Of a stretch of 64,000 nucleotides of DNA, positions 53,399 to 61,953 are shown in pieces; the stretch's first letter is position 1; each line of letters opens with the position of its first letter. Both the position numbers and the translations under genes were made by a program. The stretch is from NCBI RefSeq assembly GCF_001708965.1, contig NZ_LVJW01000003.1, positions 1,798,001 to 1,862,000 on the forward strand, in the 5' to 3' direction. The notes beneath the pieces are model-generated. The model was given only the letters and a program-made list of their open reading frames with translations, searched no databases and was not told the origin of the DNA. This DNA comes from Candidatus Thiodiazotropha endoloripes. GTDB taxonomy: Bacteria > Pseudomonadota > Gammaproteobacteria > Chromatiales > Chromatiaceae.

Positions 53399-55210
53399 CT
53401 AGTTTCGTTTTATGATTCTAGTCGCATCATCCATATCATCGTCTAGCTCCTGACTATCATCCACGCCAATTACAGCATCTAAAGGCTGCTTTACTGGCGC
53501 AATCCGAGTCTCATCATCATCCTCATGCTCAGTCTCAGGCTCAAATTGCGGTTGGGTTTGAGCAGCTGTTTGTGTATTGAGATCGGATTGTGTCTGATCC
53601 TCAGTCACCACATCAGCCTGCTGCTTGTTCTGCAGCTCCTCTGCCATCCTGTTGTAATCCTTGAACATCAAGCCCAATTCATCATTACGTTCCTGGCGTA
53701 TCCGATACGCGTAGTTACCCTGACTGATATGCCGCATCGCCTTTCTGAGGATTTTTATCGGCAGCGTGATACCGGTTGCCAAGAGATAGGCCACCACTAC
53801 CACAGTCATAACAACTGCCAGCAAAAGACCGAGCATGGTATAGAACGTCAGATCTGCTGCTGCGATCAATGGGGTTTGAGACAGACCTAACTGTACGCCG
53901 CCGATTGTTTTATTCTGAAAGATCAACGGTGCTTGAAAATCAAAGACTTCCTCTCCCTGCCACTCGGTTTCGGAGATGACGATCCCCCCCTCCTCTTTCA
54001 ACACCTCGCCAGTTAGCGATTGTTCCAGAGTTTCGCCTACCTCATCCGGTGATGTACTTGCCCGTAAAACCCGTCTGTGATCAAAGATCTTCAGATAGCT
54101 GATCTGTTGACGATCGTTTATCTCCTGCACGAAGGTCTCAACCGCCACCCAATCCTGTATCAATACGGCTTCCGCACTTTCAATAGCGATGAAATCCGCC
54201 AAAGAGCCACCTGAGTCCAGGGTCAGTTCCGTCATCGTATCTACTTGCTTTTGATAGACCAGATAGGAACCTAAAACCATTGCCAGCGAAACGACCATTG
54301 CCATCACGGCTGTCCACTTGATGCGCAACGGCAGGATCTTTGACTCATTGAAATGCTGCTGCTTCTCATCGATCTCATGGATCACCTGGCGCAACGCATT
54401 GGCAAGCTCTTTACCGGTTTGAAAACGATGATCAGGATTCTTGTTGAGCAGCTTCTCAACGATCGCTTTCAGGCTTTGAGGTATGTCTGTCTTTTTGATA
54501 TCGATCGGTGCAGGTTCTTCCTGCACGATCTTCATCAACAAAGAGGTCAGGGTTTCCGATACAAACGGCTTCTCACCGGTAAGCAGCTGATAGAGAATCA
54601 CACCGAGTGAAAACAGGTCGGATCGACCATCCACTTGCTGTCCCTCAACCTGTTCCGGTGACATATATTGAGGCGTACCAAGAACAGAACCGATCCTGGT
54701 TTTATGCTCTTTATTCGGAGCATCCATTCTGGCGATGCCGAAATCCGTTATACGCAGTGTATGGCCATAACCGGGGGAGATGATGTTTCCTGGTTTGACA
54801 TCCCGGTGAACAATTCCCCGGGCATGGGAATAGTCGAGCGCTTCGGCCAACTGGATCCCATAGATCACCACATCACGGGTTGTAATATCCTGCTCACTAT
54901 CCATGATCTCCTCAAGGGTTTGTCCCTCGAGAAACTCCATGGCGATATATGGCCCTTGCTCAACTTCGCCAACATCGAAAATCGTGACAATATTGGGATG
55001 GGTCAGTTTACCTGCAGCTTTGGCCTCCTGCAGAAAGCGATATCGGTATTCCGGATCAACAGCACACTCTCCACGGAGCAGCTTGATGGCCAAAGGCCGA
55101 TTGATTTCGGGATCGAAAGCTTTGTAGACAATCGACATTGCGCCTTCGCCTACCTCTTCCACCAACTGGAATCTTCCGATCGATTCCGGCATAGGATATT
55201 GGTTATCCAA
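53399..55210 (-). CDS. Membrane Ser/Thr kinase with periplasmic sensor and HAMP domain
   Basis: A 603-residue protein opened by TTG after AGGTGAT; the next ATG (55192) lacks a site. The kinase domain has GEGAMSIV 21-28, Lys43, HRD 135-137, DFG 156-158 and GTPQYMSPEQ. Unlike the first kinase it keeps HRD. A helix near 300-320 leads to a periplasmic sensor of about 130 residues, then a second helix (about 455-480) and a HAMP domain (TLPIKILRKAMRHISQGNYAYRIRQERNDELGLMFKDYNRMAEEL). The acidic cytoplasmic tail holds two motifs, DDETRIAP (Thr568) and DDATRIIK (Thr597, near the C-terminus), likely phospho-sites. It heads an operon with the deacetylase and TPR genes. Confidence 0.9.
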   Translation of the reverse strand: MDNQYPMPESIGRFQLVEEVGEGAMSIVYKAFDPEINRPLAIKLLRGECAVDPEYRYRFLQEAKAAGKLTHPNIVTIFDVGEVEQGPYIAMEFLEGQTLEEIMDSEQDITTRDVVIYGIQLAEALDYSHARGIVHRDVKPGNIISPGYGHTLRITDFGIARMDAPNKEHKTRIGSVLGTPQYMSPEQVEGQQVDGRSDLFSLGVILYQLLTGEKPFVSETLTSLLMKIVQEEPAPIDIKKTDIPQSLKAIVEKLLNKNPDHRFQTGKELANALRQVIHEIDEKQQHFNESKILPLRIKWTAVMAMVVSLAMVLGSYLVYQKQVDTMTELTLDSGGSLADFIAIESAEAVLIQDWVAVETFVQEINDRQQISYLKIFDHRRVLRASTSPDEVGETLEQSLTGEVLKEEGGIVISETEWQGEEVFDFQAPLIFQNKTIGGVQLGLSQTPLIAAADLTFYTMLGLLLAVVMTVVVVAYLLATGITLPIKILRKAMRHISQGNYAYRIRQERNDELGLMFKDYNRMAEELQNKQQADVVTEDQTQSDLNTQTAAQTQPQFEPETEHEDDDETRIAPVKQPLDAVIGVDDSQELDDDMDDATRIIKRN

Positions 55211-55677
55211 ATCACCTCTCCTACAACTGCGCTAACAAACACAGGAAGGCCTTCTTCCGAGCCCTATGAGGCAGACATCACTCATGGCTAAGCGGAGCCG
55301 TAAAATACCGGGTTCAAACTTCAGTGGCTACGCCAATGGACCCAATATCTTACTTCATATCCTGCAGCCACCTGATGGTGGCGGTTCTTGCCTTAGTTCA
55401 CTATACAATATCGTCCATTTTCCTGAAAGAGTGTAGCAAATCAACAAAAACTTATTGACGTAACTCATTTATTTGATTAGCTTTCTTACCAAGGGGCTGT
55501 GAATGCGAATCGAATACGTCCTGTTGTGCCTTGCTGGACACAAAATCAGACCACCCCAGCAGGGTATATTGGATTCGTATTAACAGGCCCTAGGACGACA
55601 CATTTTGAAAAGGCCTTGTCGTTTGGATAAACAGCCTGAAAATCCTGGTTCTCAGGCAAATAATAAGCGGGCATCTC
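55211..55677. other. Intergenic region with a 24-base repeat
   Basis: 467 bases with no credible gene. It holds promoters for the kinase operon (minus) and the next gene (plus) and the second copy of the TTAACAGGCCCTAG repeat (55570-55593). An inverted pair ACGACA/TGTCGT frames about 55594-55622 right after it. It resembles a decayed mobile-element end but nothing is provable by eye. Confidence 0.4.
55570..55593. repeat. 24-base repeat, copy B
   Basis: This matches 17586-17609 at 22 of 24 positions, with the identical 14-base core. See copy A. Confidence 0.4.
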
Positions 55678-56466
55678 ATGACAGACTCTTTCGACATTCC
55701 AAGACTGATAGAACTCCGCAAGCTTACCCGCTCAGTATCTGAACGGATCGAGACACAACTCAAGTCCTATTTGTCTACCCTGGCACCACTTTTTTCACCT
55801 CAACCGATCCTTGGTGAGTACATCCGAGGGGGCTCCAAATCCTCCGTCAAGGGTGCAGAGAAGAATTTTCAAGAGCTGAAAAAGCACTACCTCTCCATTG
55901 CCAGGCAAAAGCCGTTTTCACTGGACAGTGATATCTCACCACCGCTGGATATTTTTGCGGCCACCCCCGCACTGACACCGGTCACATACCCCTACAAAGC
56001 CGAAAATGAGGGAAAATCCGCAGAACTGACGGTCACCTCACCCCTGCAGTGGATACTCTCCTATCCTGGCATGGCACCGAATCAGATAACCGATCTGTTG
56101 AAAGGCATCAGAAGCCAGATTCAGGATGAGTTGGCACATACCTTACTGCAGTGCATGACACTGAACCTAGTGCTGGAGAAACAGACCGGCCTGAGGAATC
56201 TGCTGAAGGATCTGCGCTTTAATCTGGAGACGATTCATGTGGATAGCCTGGGTGATCTGCCTGTGATGCTGATCTCCTGTCCGGTTTCCACTGAACTGCC
56301 CTCAGATGATGTAATTATTCAAAATACGGAAATCTCCGGTATTCCATCATTTGAAGAGATCATCAAAATCAATGACATCAGTGTCATGTCAGATCCACTT
56401 CGGGAAACACTGCTCGGGATTACCCGGGAGGTGACACCTGAGATCTATCAGGAACTCGTCTCTTAA
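55678..56466 (+). CDS. Unrecognised protein of 262 residues
   Basis: A full-length gene by frame and codon use, soluble, with no signal peptide or membrane helix. The start MTDSFDIPRLIELRKLTRSVSERIETQLKSYLSTLAPLFSPQPILGEYIRGGSKSSVKGAEKNFQELKKHYLSIA is helical and basic; the end is acidic and strand-rich. A central LQWILSYPGMAPNQITDLLKGIRSQIQDELAHTLLQCMTLNLVLEK looks helical. I do not recognise a family. It stands between the kinase operon and tpx, with a weak hairpin after it. No function can be proposed beyond a cytoplasmic protein. Confidence 0.75.
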   Translation: MTDSFDIPRLIELRKLTRSVSERIETQLKSYLSTLAPLFSPQPILGEYIRGGSKSSVKGAEKNFQELKKHYLSIARQKPFSLDSDISPPLDIFAATPALTPVTYPYKAENEGKSAELTVTSPLQWILSYPGMAPNQITDLLKGIRSQIQDELAHTLLQCMTLNLVLEKQTGLRNLLKDLRFNLETIHVDSLGDLPVMLISCPVSTELPSDDVIIQNTEISGIPSFEEIIKINDISVMSDPLRETLLGITREVTPEIYQELVS

Positions 56467-56782
56467 TCGACGGGGTAATCATCCGTATCGGATAATTACT
56501 CCTCTTCAGGACTCTGCCGTCGGACCTACTATCACGAAACCAATTCCATTCAGCCTGGAGAGCTGAGACATCCACTGATCAACTGAGCACCGATCAACTT
56601 TCGCCACTGACTCCCCATAGCAAAGACCAGGGTACGAACGGATGATCAATCCCTGACCTGACTCTCGATTCAATTCAGGCTTTTTAATAATTACTATAAA
56701 TAAAATAGGGTTTATCTTACTGAGTGTTCTTCCTAAAATCTGCGCTATTCTTAGAATTCAACTCAAATAACAGGATTAAGAA
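56467..56782. other. Intergenic region upstream of tpx
   Basis: 316 bases. A hairpin (GTAATCATCCG/CGGATAATTAC, 56475-56498, one mismatch, no T-run) follows the preceding gene. AT-rich sequence at 56690-56720 probably belongs to the tpx promoter. AGGA before the tpx ATG is its ribosome site. Confidence 0.45.
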
Positions 56783-57283
56783 ATGGCAACGATCACTCTA
56801 GAAGGCAACCCAATCAACACCAATGGCGAGCTGCCGGCAGTCGGCTCTGATGCACCGGATTTCTCTTTGACGGCTGGTGATCTGTCAGATGTCTCTTTAC
56901 AGAATTACGCCGGTAAAAAGAAATTGCTGAATATCGTTCCCAGTCTTGACACCGGTGTCTGTGCAACCTCAACCATCACCTTCAACAAAGCCATGGCTGA
57001 CAAGTCCAATTCTGTCGCTCTGGTTATCTCTGCTGACCTCCCCTTCGCTCAAGGTCGATTCTGCAGTGCTGAGGGCGTGGAGAATGTCGTTTCACTCTCC
57101 ATGATGCATAACCGCAACTTCGCCAAAGACTATGGTGTTTTGATCAGCGATGGTCCACTCGCTGGCATCTGCGCACGCGCTGTGGTTGTGGTGGATGAGA
57201 ACAACAAAGTAGTCTACACCCAGTTGGTACCTGAAATCGTTCAGGAACCCGACTATGATGCGGCGTTGGCTCATCTCGACTGA
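56783..57283 (+). CDS. tpx: Thiol peroxidase Tpx
   Basis: A 166-residue atypical 2-Cys peroxiredoxin. The peroxidatic Cys lies in [13 protein letters not shown] and the resolving Cys in GRFCSAEG, the spacing of the Tpx family. The start ([25 protein letters not shown]) and end are typical. It reduces lipid and alkyl hydroperoxides with thioredoxin. Single gene with its own terminator just after it. Confidence 0.96.
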   Translation: MATITLEGNPINTNGELPAVGSDAPDFSLTAGDLSDVSLQNYAGKKKLLNIVPSLDTGVCATSTITFNKAMADKSNSVALVISADLPFAQGRFCSAEGVENVVSLSMMHNRNFAKDYGVLISDGPLAGICARAVVVVDENNKVVYTQLVPEIVQEPDYDAALAHLD

Positions 57284-57330
57284 TTGGTCACTGATCGAAT
57301 CAGCACACTGAGAGTTGTGTGCAAATAAAG

Positions 57331-57355
57331 AAACGGGCTGTTAGCCCGTTTTTTT
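57331..57355 (+). terminator. Rho-independent terminator after tpx
   Basis: The arms AACGGGCT and AGCCCGTT pair around GTT and run into at least six Ts. It also lies 14 bases from the end of the convergent Lys-rich gene. Confidence 0.9.
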
Positions 57356-57368
57356 ATGCTTTCAGAAA

Positions 57369-58562
57369 TTATCTGTAGTTGTAGTAGCCTTGATATGGTC
57401 CAGGACCTGGACCAGGACCGTAGGGGCCGTAACCTGGATTAGGATTACGGTACATACGTGGTGGTGGTGGCATCATGGCTTCGTGCAGCTCTCTCTCGGC
57501 CTGCATTCTGTTCTGCATGGCTTCCATCTCTGCTTGTGCCGCATCTCTCAACTCATCGAACTCTTTGAGGATTTTTGTCACAGACTCTGTGTGCATATCA
57601 TGGACACTCTGCTGATCTTCTTGAGCAGAAGCCGTTTCCTGTTCAGTTGGTTGTGCCGCTGCCACTGTCTCGGTAGATGACTGATCCGCCTCGCCAGATG
57701 CAGCTGCTGCTGGTTCGCTTAACACCTTGACCTCTGGTGACATGCTCGATCCTGAGACCAGATTACCGGAAGCTCCGTCAGAGGCACCTGCTGCTGACGA
57801 CTCCTCGTTCTGTCCACTCTCATTTTCAGCCACACTCGCTTGCTGACTACTGTCTGAGGCAACCTCGGTGGCTGCCGCAGCCGGTGCGGATGAGGCGGTA
57901 GCCTGATCAGTTGAGGATGGAGCATCTGATTCCGAGGCTGTGACCTCAACCTGAGCAGAATCTGAGACTTCGCCTGTAGACTCGTCAACCGGGTTTTTCG
58001 CCAGTGAACGGATATACATGAATCCAAGAATGATGATAACCAGCCAGAAAATGATTTTTATCCAAAAGCCACCTGAGCTTTTTGTTTGTGTCGACATGGG
58101 TGTCTCCTCCGAAGTTTTATCTTTATCTTCTATTTGTTTCTGTACGACCACATTTGATGATGGTGTCTTATTGCTCTCAGCGGCTGCGGTTGAAGTGGAG
58201 GCTTGAGCCCCTGCCGCAGCCACGGTTGTCGGTGTTGCTGCTTTCACTTCAGTGTCGGCTTTCGGCTCGTCACTCTGTGAGGCGGTTGCGGTTTTCGCGC
58301 TGGCGGCTTTCGTTTCAGCGCCGGCTTCCGGCTTGTCACTCTGTGAAGCAGTTGCGATTTTCGCGCTGGCAGCTTTACTACTCTCTGTCTTTTTGGCTGA
58401 GACTTTCTTCTTGGCAGTGGCTTTTTTCTTTGCTGTTGCTTTCTTTTTGGCTACCTTTTTCTTGGCAGCTTTCTTTTTCGCAGCTTTCTTTTTGACTGTT
58501 GTTTCTGTCTTTTGAGGTTGTTTTTCTACGCTTTCATCAGCGCTGTTAGTCTCATCAGCCAT
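57369..58562 (-). CDS. Lys/Ala-rich H1-like membrane protein with Gly/Pro/Tyr tail
   Basis: A 397-residue protein from ATG 58562, with GGGGAG five bases before (the GTG at 58568 lies inside that site's spacing). Residues about 23-58 are histone-H1-like Lys/Ala repeats (KKKAAKKKAAKKKVAKKK), then two 22-residue tandem repeats, a Ser/Thr/Ala-rich stretch, one helix (about 166-184: FWIKIIFWLVIIILGFMYI), a long acidic Ser/Ala-rich periplasmic part, a coiled coil (EFDELRDAAQAEMEAMQNRMQAERELHEAMM) and a GPGPGPYQGYYNYR tail. The basic part faces the cytoplasm and could bind DNA or RNA. A strong internal ribosome site may give a short form. No family beyond composition. Confidence 0.7.
   Translation of the reverse strand: MADETNSADESVEKQPQKTETTVKKKAAKKKAAKKKVAKKKATAKKKATAKKKVSAKKTESSKAASAKIATASQSDKPEAGAETKAASAKTATASQSDEPKADTEVKAATPTTVAAAGAQASTSTAAAESNKTPSSNVVVQKQIEDKDKTSEETPMSTQTKSSGGFWIKIIFWLVIIILGFMYIRSLAKNPVDESTGEVSDSAQVEVTASESDAPSSTDQATASSAPAAAATEVASDSSQQASVAENESGQNEESSAAGASDGASGNLVSGSSMSPEVKVLSEPAAAASGEADQSSTETVAAAQPTEQETASAQEDQQSVHDMHTESVTKILKEFDELRDAAQAEMEAMQNRMQAERELHEAMMPPPPRMYRNPNPGYGPYGPGPGPGPYQGYYNYR
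58097..58110 (-). promoter_or_regulatory. Internal ribosome site inside the Lys/Ala-rich gene
   Basis: GGAGGA lies seven bases before an in-frame ATG at 58097, just ahead of the membrane helix. Translation from there would give a 242-residue membrane protein without the Lys-rich part. The site also encodes Glu-Glu, so chance is possible. Confidence 0.5.
58242..58373 (-). repeat. 66-base tandem repeat, two units
   Basis: Units 58242-58307 and 58308-58373 encode two copies of a 22-residue sequence with the SAK-ATASQSD-P core. They differ at several bases, so the duplication is not brand new. Confidence 0.8.
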
Positions 58563-58821
58563 CTTCACTCCCCTTTAACGACGTACATAATTACCGCAAC
58601 ATTGTACCTGTAAACTGATTGAATCGATAATTTTAACCCGGCGACCAAACAGTTTGCTTTCAGCTGTTGTCAGCCTGCCTGCAGTAAGGCATCCAATCGA
58701 CGTTGGAATATGCCCGCAGCAGCTTGTTTCAAGGCTGACTCTATAATAATCAAAATGTTAGGGGCATCAAGCATGCCCTTAATGCCACTCATTTACCACC
58801 GGTTTGATACGATCAAAATCT

Positions 58822-59508
58822 CTATTCACTGACCATTGTCAACCAGTCTGCAATCCAGGCCTGACTCAGATCGTCCGGATCGAGAGCAAGCAACCATTTT
58901 CCCTTGCGATCGATGATAAATAGTCTGGCCCCCGCCTCGACCCGTTTTACCACCGGATGCTCTGTTCCCGGGCCGGCACGCAGATTGACAACATCAGCCT
59001 CAACCACTCTCCGCTCACTGAGCCAATCTGACTGCAGTACTGCTTTGAGTTGATTTATCAGTACTTTTTCAGGTTTCAGAAGCTTGGATTTTATGATCTC
59101 GCGAGCATCTCCATGCCCCCTTTCGGCCGCAGCACGATACCATTTGAACGCCTCTTGGCTGTTCTTTTTGATGCCTTCTCCATTGGTGTAGGCCAATGCC
59201 AGGGCAAACATGGCTTCGTTGTGTCCCTGGGCGGCAGATCGCTTCCACCAGTAGACCGCCTTGTCGATATCAACCCTGAGACCGTTACCATTGGCATAGA
59301 GCCAGCCCAGATGGTAGGCAGCCTCCACATGACCCTGCATTGCCAATGGCCGCCAGAGACAGAATGCTTCTGCGAAATCACCATCATTCAAAGATGTCAT
59401 GCCAAGCTCGAAAGCTCCGCCATACAGGTTACGACTATTCATGAGAATCAAAAGTAGTAATGATCTATAACATATTGTTATTAAAATATTATTACGTCTG
59501 ATCGTCAT
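58822..59508 (-). CDS. Sel1-repeat protein with SH3 domain
   Basis: A 228-residue protein. A hydrophobic N-terminus (ITICYRSLLLLILMNS) acts as signal or anchor. Three Sel1-like repeats cover about 33-150 (A-AYHLGWLYANGNGLRVDIDKAVYWWKRSAAQGHNEAMFALALAYTNGEGIKKNSQEAFKWYRAAAERGHGDA). The C-terminal 60 residues (ADVVNLRAGPGTEHPVVKRVEAGARLFIIDRKGKWLLAL) form a bacterial SH3 domain. Such SH3 domains often bind wall peptides; the Sel1 part makes a protein-binding surface. It is probably in the periplasm. It lies 24 bases after the phosphorylase gene on the same strand. Confidence 0.85.
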   Translation of the reverse strand: MTIRRNNILITICYRSLLLLILMNSRNLYGGAFELGMTSLNDGDFAEAFCLWRPLAMQGHVEAAYHLGWLYANGNGLRVDIDKAVYWWKRSAAQGHNEAMFALALAYTNGEGIKKNSQEAFKWYRAAAERGHGDAREIIKSKLLKPEKVLINQLKAVLQSDWLSERRVVEADVVNLRAGPGTEHPVVKRVEAGARLFIIDRKGKWLLALDPDDLSQAWIADWLTMVSE

Positions 59509-59532
59509 CTTATGTCAGTCTCTGGATCCGGC

Positions 59533-60276
59533 TTAGACAGTCTCCCTAAGCAGTATCGTCAGTAACTTTCTCACGTGCTCCATCCCAAGAATCAGATTTT
59601 TTTCGATATCCTTCATACTGATTGTTGCCTCCTGCATACCAGCCCCCCAGTTAGCCACGACGGCACAGGAGGCATAACAGAGCTCAAACTCCCTGGCCAA
59701 GGCAGCTTCCGGCATTCCTGTCATGCCTACGATATCACAACCATCCCGTTCCATCCGAGTGACCTCTGCGGCGGTCTCCAGACGCGGTCCCTGGGTTGCC
59801 CCATAGGTTCCTGCGTCAACACAACCTACACCGCTGCTGTTGGCAGCATCGATCAGGCGTTGCCGCAATTGTTGACAATAGGGGTAGGTAAAGTCGATAT
59901 GGGTGACGTGCTGCAGATCCTTCTCATAAATCGTGTGGTCGCGGCCAAAAGTGTAATCGATAATCTGATCAGGAATGACAATCCTGCCCGGGGCCATTTC
60001 CGATGTGATGCCCCCCACGGCGGCCACACCAATCACACTGTCCACACCGATATGGTGTAAAGCCCATAGGTTTGCCCGGTAGTTGACCCGATGTGGCGGG
60101 ATGGTATGCGTTGCCCCATGCCTGGGCAGGAATACAACATCACTTCCGGCAATTCTGCCGTGGGTAAGCGCTGCGGAAGGCTCACCAAAAGGCGTATGAC
60201 AGACTTCCCGGTGAGTGATTTCAAGGTCCGGAATTTTATTCAGCCCGGTACCGCCGATGATGGCCAGTTTAGTCAT
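59533..60276 (-). CDS. S-methyl-5'-thioinosine phosphorylase (MTAP/PNP family)
   Basis: A 247-residue enzyme. It has the MTAP/MTIP marks: phosphate-binding GGTGL at the start, PRHGATHTIPPHRVNYRANLWAL, GVAAVGGI, TYGATQGPRLETAAEV and DIVGMTGMPEAALARE. The close match of the nagZ-linked gene in Pseudomonas (a methylthioinosine phosphorylase) and the neighbourhood support thioinosine rather than adenosine as substrate. It releases hypoxanthine and methylthioribose 1-phosphate; Hpt encoded nearby can recycle the hypoxanthine. The specific substrate is inferred. Confidence 0.88.
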   Translation of the reverse strand: MTKLAIIGGTGLNKIPDLEITHREVCHTPFGEPSAALTHGRIAGSDVVFLPRHGATHTIPPHRVNYRANLWALHHIGVDSVIGVAAVGGITSEMAPGRIVIPDQIIDYTFGRDHTIYEKDLQHVTHIDFTYPYCQQLRQRLIDAANSSGVGCVDAGTYGATQGPRLETAAEVTRMERDGCDIVGMTGMPEAALAREFELCYASCAVVANWGAGMQEATISMKDIEKNLILGMEHVRKLLTILLRETV

Positions 60277-60316
60277 TCTTAGTTTGGTCTTTTATTGTTC
60301 GATGATCCATACCCTA

Positions 60317-60344
60317 TTGTGGCCGGCATCGACACCGGCCACAA
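60317..60344 (-). terminator. Hairpin between peroxiredoxin and phosphorylase genes
   Basis: The arms TTGTGGCCGG and CCGGCCACAA pair perfectly around 8 bases. No T-run follows on the minus strand. Terminator or mRNA-stabilising hairpin after the peroxiredoxin gene. Confidence 0.6.
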
Positions 60345-60359
60345 CAGAGTGAATCCTAC

Positions 60360-60965
60360 TCAGAGGCTTTCACTGTGGTCCGCCAGGTAGTTTGCCACAC
60401 CTTCGGGAGTATCTTTCATCCCTGCATCACCATCCTTCCAGCCGGCCGGGCAGACTTCACCATGCTCCTCATTGAACTGAAGTGCATCGACCATGCGTAT
60501 CATTTCATCGATATTTCTGCCCAGAGGCAGATCATTGACGACCTGATGGCGGACAATACCGGATTTATCGATCAGGAAGGAGCCGCGAAACGCCACATTG
60601 CCATCAGCTGTTTCCACATCATAGGCTTTACAGATGGCATGATTCATATCAGCCACCAGAGGATAGCCTACCTGGCCGATGCCGCCATCGTTGACCGGTG
60701 TATTGCGCCAGGCATTGTGGGTGTAGTGCGAGTCGATGGAACACCCCACCACTTCGACTTGACGTTTTTTAAACTCCTCCAGACGATGATCAAATGCGAT
60801 CAGTTCCGAGGGACAGACAAAAGTGAAGTCGAGAGGATAGAAAAACAATACTGCATATCTGTTTTTGATCGTCTTACTGAAATTGAAATCATCAACGATC
60901 GTGCCATCACCAAGCACCGCTGCTGCAGTAAAATCCGGTGCCTCCCGTCCAACAAGTACGCCCAC
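60360..60965 (-). CDS. 2-Cys peroxiredoxin (AhpC/Prx1 type)
   Basis: A 201-residue enzyme opened by GTG with a perfect AGGAGG six bases before. The peroxidatic Cys is in FTFVCPSE and the resolving Cys in EVCPAGW. The layout (LDFTFVCPSELIAFDHRLEEFKKRQVEVVGCSIDSHYTHNAW) is the typical 2-Cys class. It removes peroxides with a thioredoxin-like or AhpF-like reductant; no AhpF gene is adjacent. It is the second peroxiredoxin of the window after tpx. A hairpin follows. Confidence 0.95.
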   Translation of the reverse strand: MGVLVGREAPDFTAAAVLGDGTIVDDFNFSKTIKNRYAVLFFYPLDFTFVCPSELIAFDHRLEEFKKRQVEVVGCSIDSHYTHNAWRNTPVNDGGIGQVGYPLVADMNHAICKAYDVETADGNVAFRGSFLIDKSGIVRHQVVNDLPLGRNIDEMIRMVDALQFNEEHGEVCPAGWKDGDAGMKDTPEGVANYLADHSESL

Positions 60966-61286
60966 AATGAACCTCCTGATAAATTTGCCTGAGTTGATGA
61001 AAATTCGAATGTGAAAAAATCTGAGCGCTATCTTAGAGACTCTTTACCCATGATGCTACGATTTGTCGCAATTTCCTCGCAGCAAGTTCGACAATCACCT
61101 GTGGCTCAGGCGGATTGAGGCATGAAATAGGTATCTAATTGAAAGTTAGAAGAAAAGCAGATGATAAAAGTGGTTGGCTGAATCGATTGATCTGCGCGGC
61201 TTGGCAGGGAATGGACTTTCTTCCAGGCAAAAAAACAGGGGGTCAAACTACTACCCCCCGACACTTCTCCTCCAATGATCCTGATT
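60966..61286. other. Intergenic region
   Basis: About 320 bases between the hemerythrin and peroxiredoxin genes. No gene or clear element. It must contain the peroxiredoxin promoter. Confidence 0.4.
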
Positions 61287-61727
61287 TTATACAGCCTGGG
61301 CAAATACCCCTGACTTTTCTAACGTTGGTATCAGGATCGTCTCTTCGCGCTGAATTCGATCTTCAATCATGTCAAAGATCTCAAATGTTTCAGCGATAAA
61401 CTCATCTGAGAAGTTGAAGTCGCAGTTCTTCAACCATTTATTATGATATCGCTCAAACTGTTTTCTTATGGGTTTTTGCCCATTCAGAAATCCCCAGGCC
61501 ATGGATTTCAATTTCGGATCTTGATGTGTCAGCAGGTCAGGATAGACACCCCGGTCCTGGTCTGACATATGACCCTTCATCATCTCCGCCAGATCGCAAA
61601 TCATCTTGTGAGTTGTCATTGCGTTTGGCCTTATGCTCAACTGCTCCCTGGTCATCATAGCTCTTAGATCACTGATAATCTGCTGCATATCAGTGTGGCT
61701 ACCTTTCATACTTTCCAATGTGCTCAC
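61287..61727 (-). CDS. Hemerythrin-domain protein
   Basis: A 146-residue helical protein opened by GTG, with AGGAGGG upstream. Candidate iron ligands are seen in order: His in KGSHTDM, His in THKMICDLAEMMKGHMSDQDRG (His pair with acid), His in FERYHNKWL and Glu/Asp in MIEDRIQREE. It belongs to the HHE cation-binding group and may bind oxygen or NO or store iron. It precedes the peroxiredoxin gene on the same strand, fitting an oxygen/peroxide theme. Confidence 0.82.
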   Translation of the reverse strand: MSTLESMKGSHTDMQQIISDLRAMMTREQLSIRPNAMTTHKMICDLAEMMKGHMSDQDRGVYPDLLTHQDPKLKSMAWGFLNGQKPIRKQFERYHNKWLKNCDFNFSDEFIAETFEIFDMIEDRIQREETILIPTLEKSGVFAQAV

Positions 61728-61953
61728 ACTATACCCTCCTTTAACGGTGCAAACTCCGACTGTCAGCCGGAGAGACGCGAACTCAATTGAATTTGTCAGG
61801 GCTCCCCAGTCTGAAGCCGGGTTCCGCCATGATGGTACAAGCTTGTACTATTTGTAGGTAAATAGCAATAGGTGCTTAATATCTCTACTATTTTTCTAGG
61901 AAATCGAGACAGGGTTTACCCTTGTATAGCATTATTCAATATAAGGGAAATTA

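Noticed and set aside
55306-55320. GGGTTCAAAC, resembling a tRNA T-loop
   Set aside because: No matching stems or acceptor arm around it.
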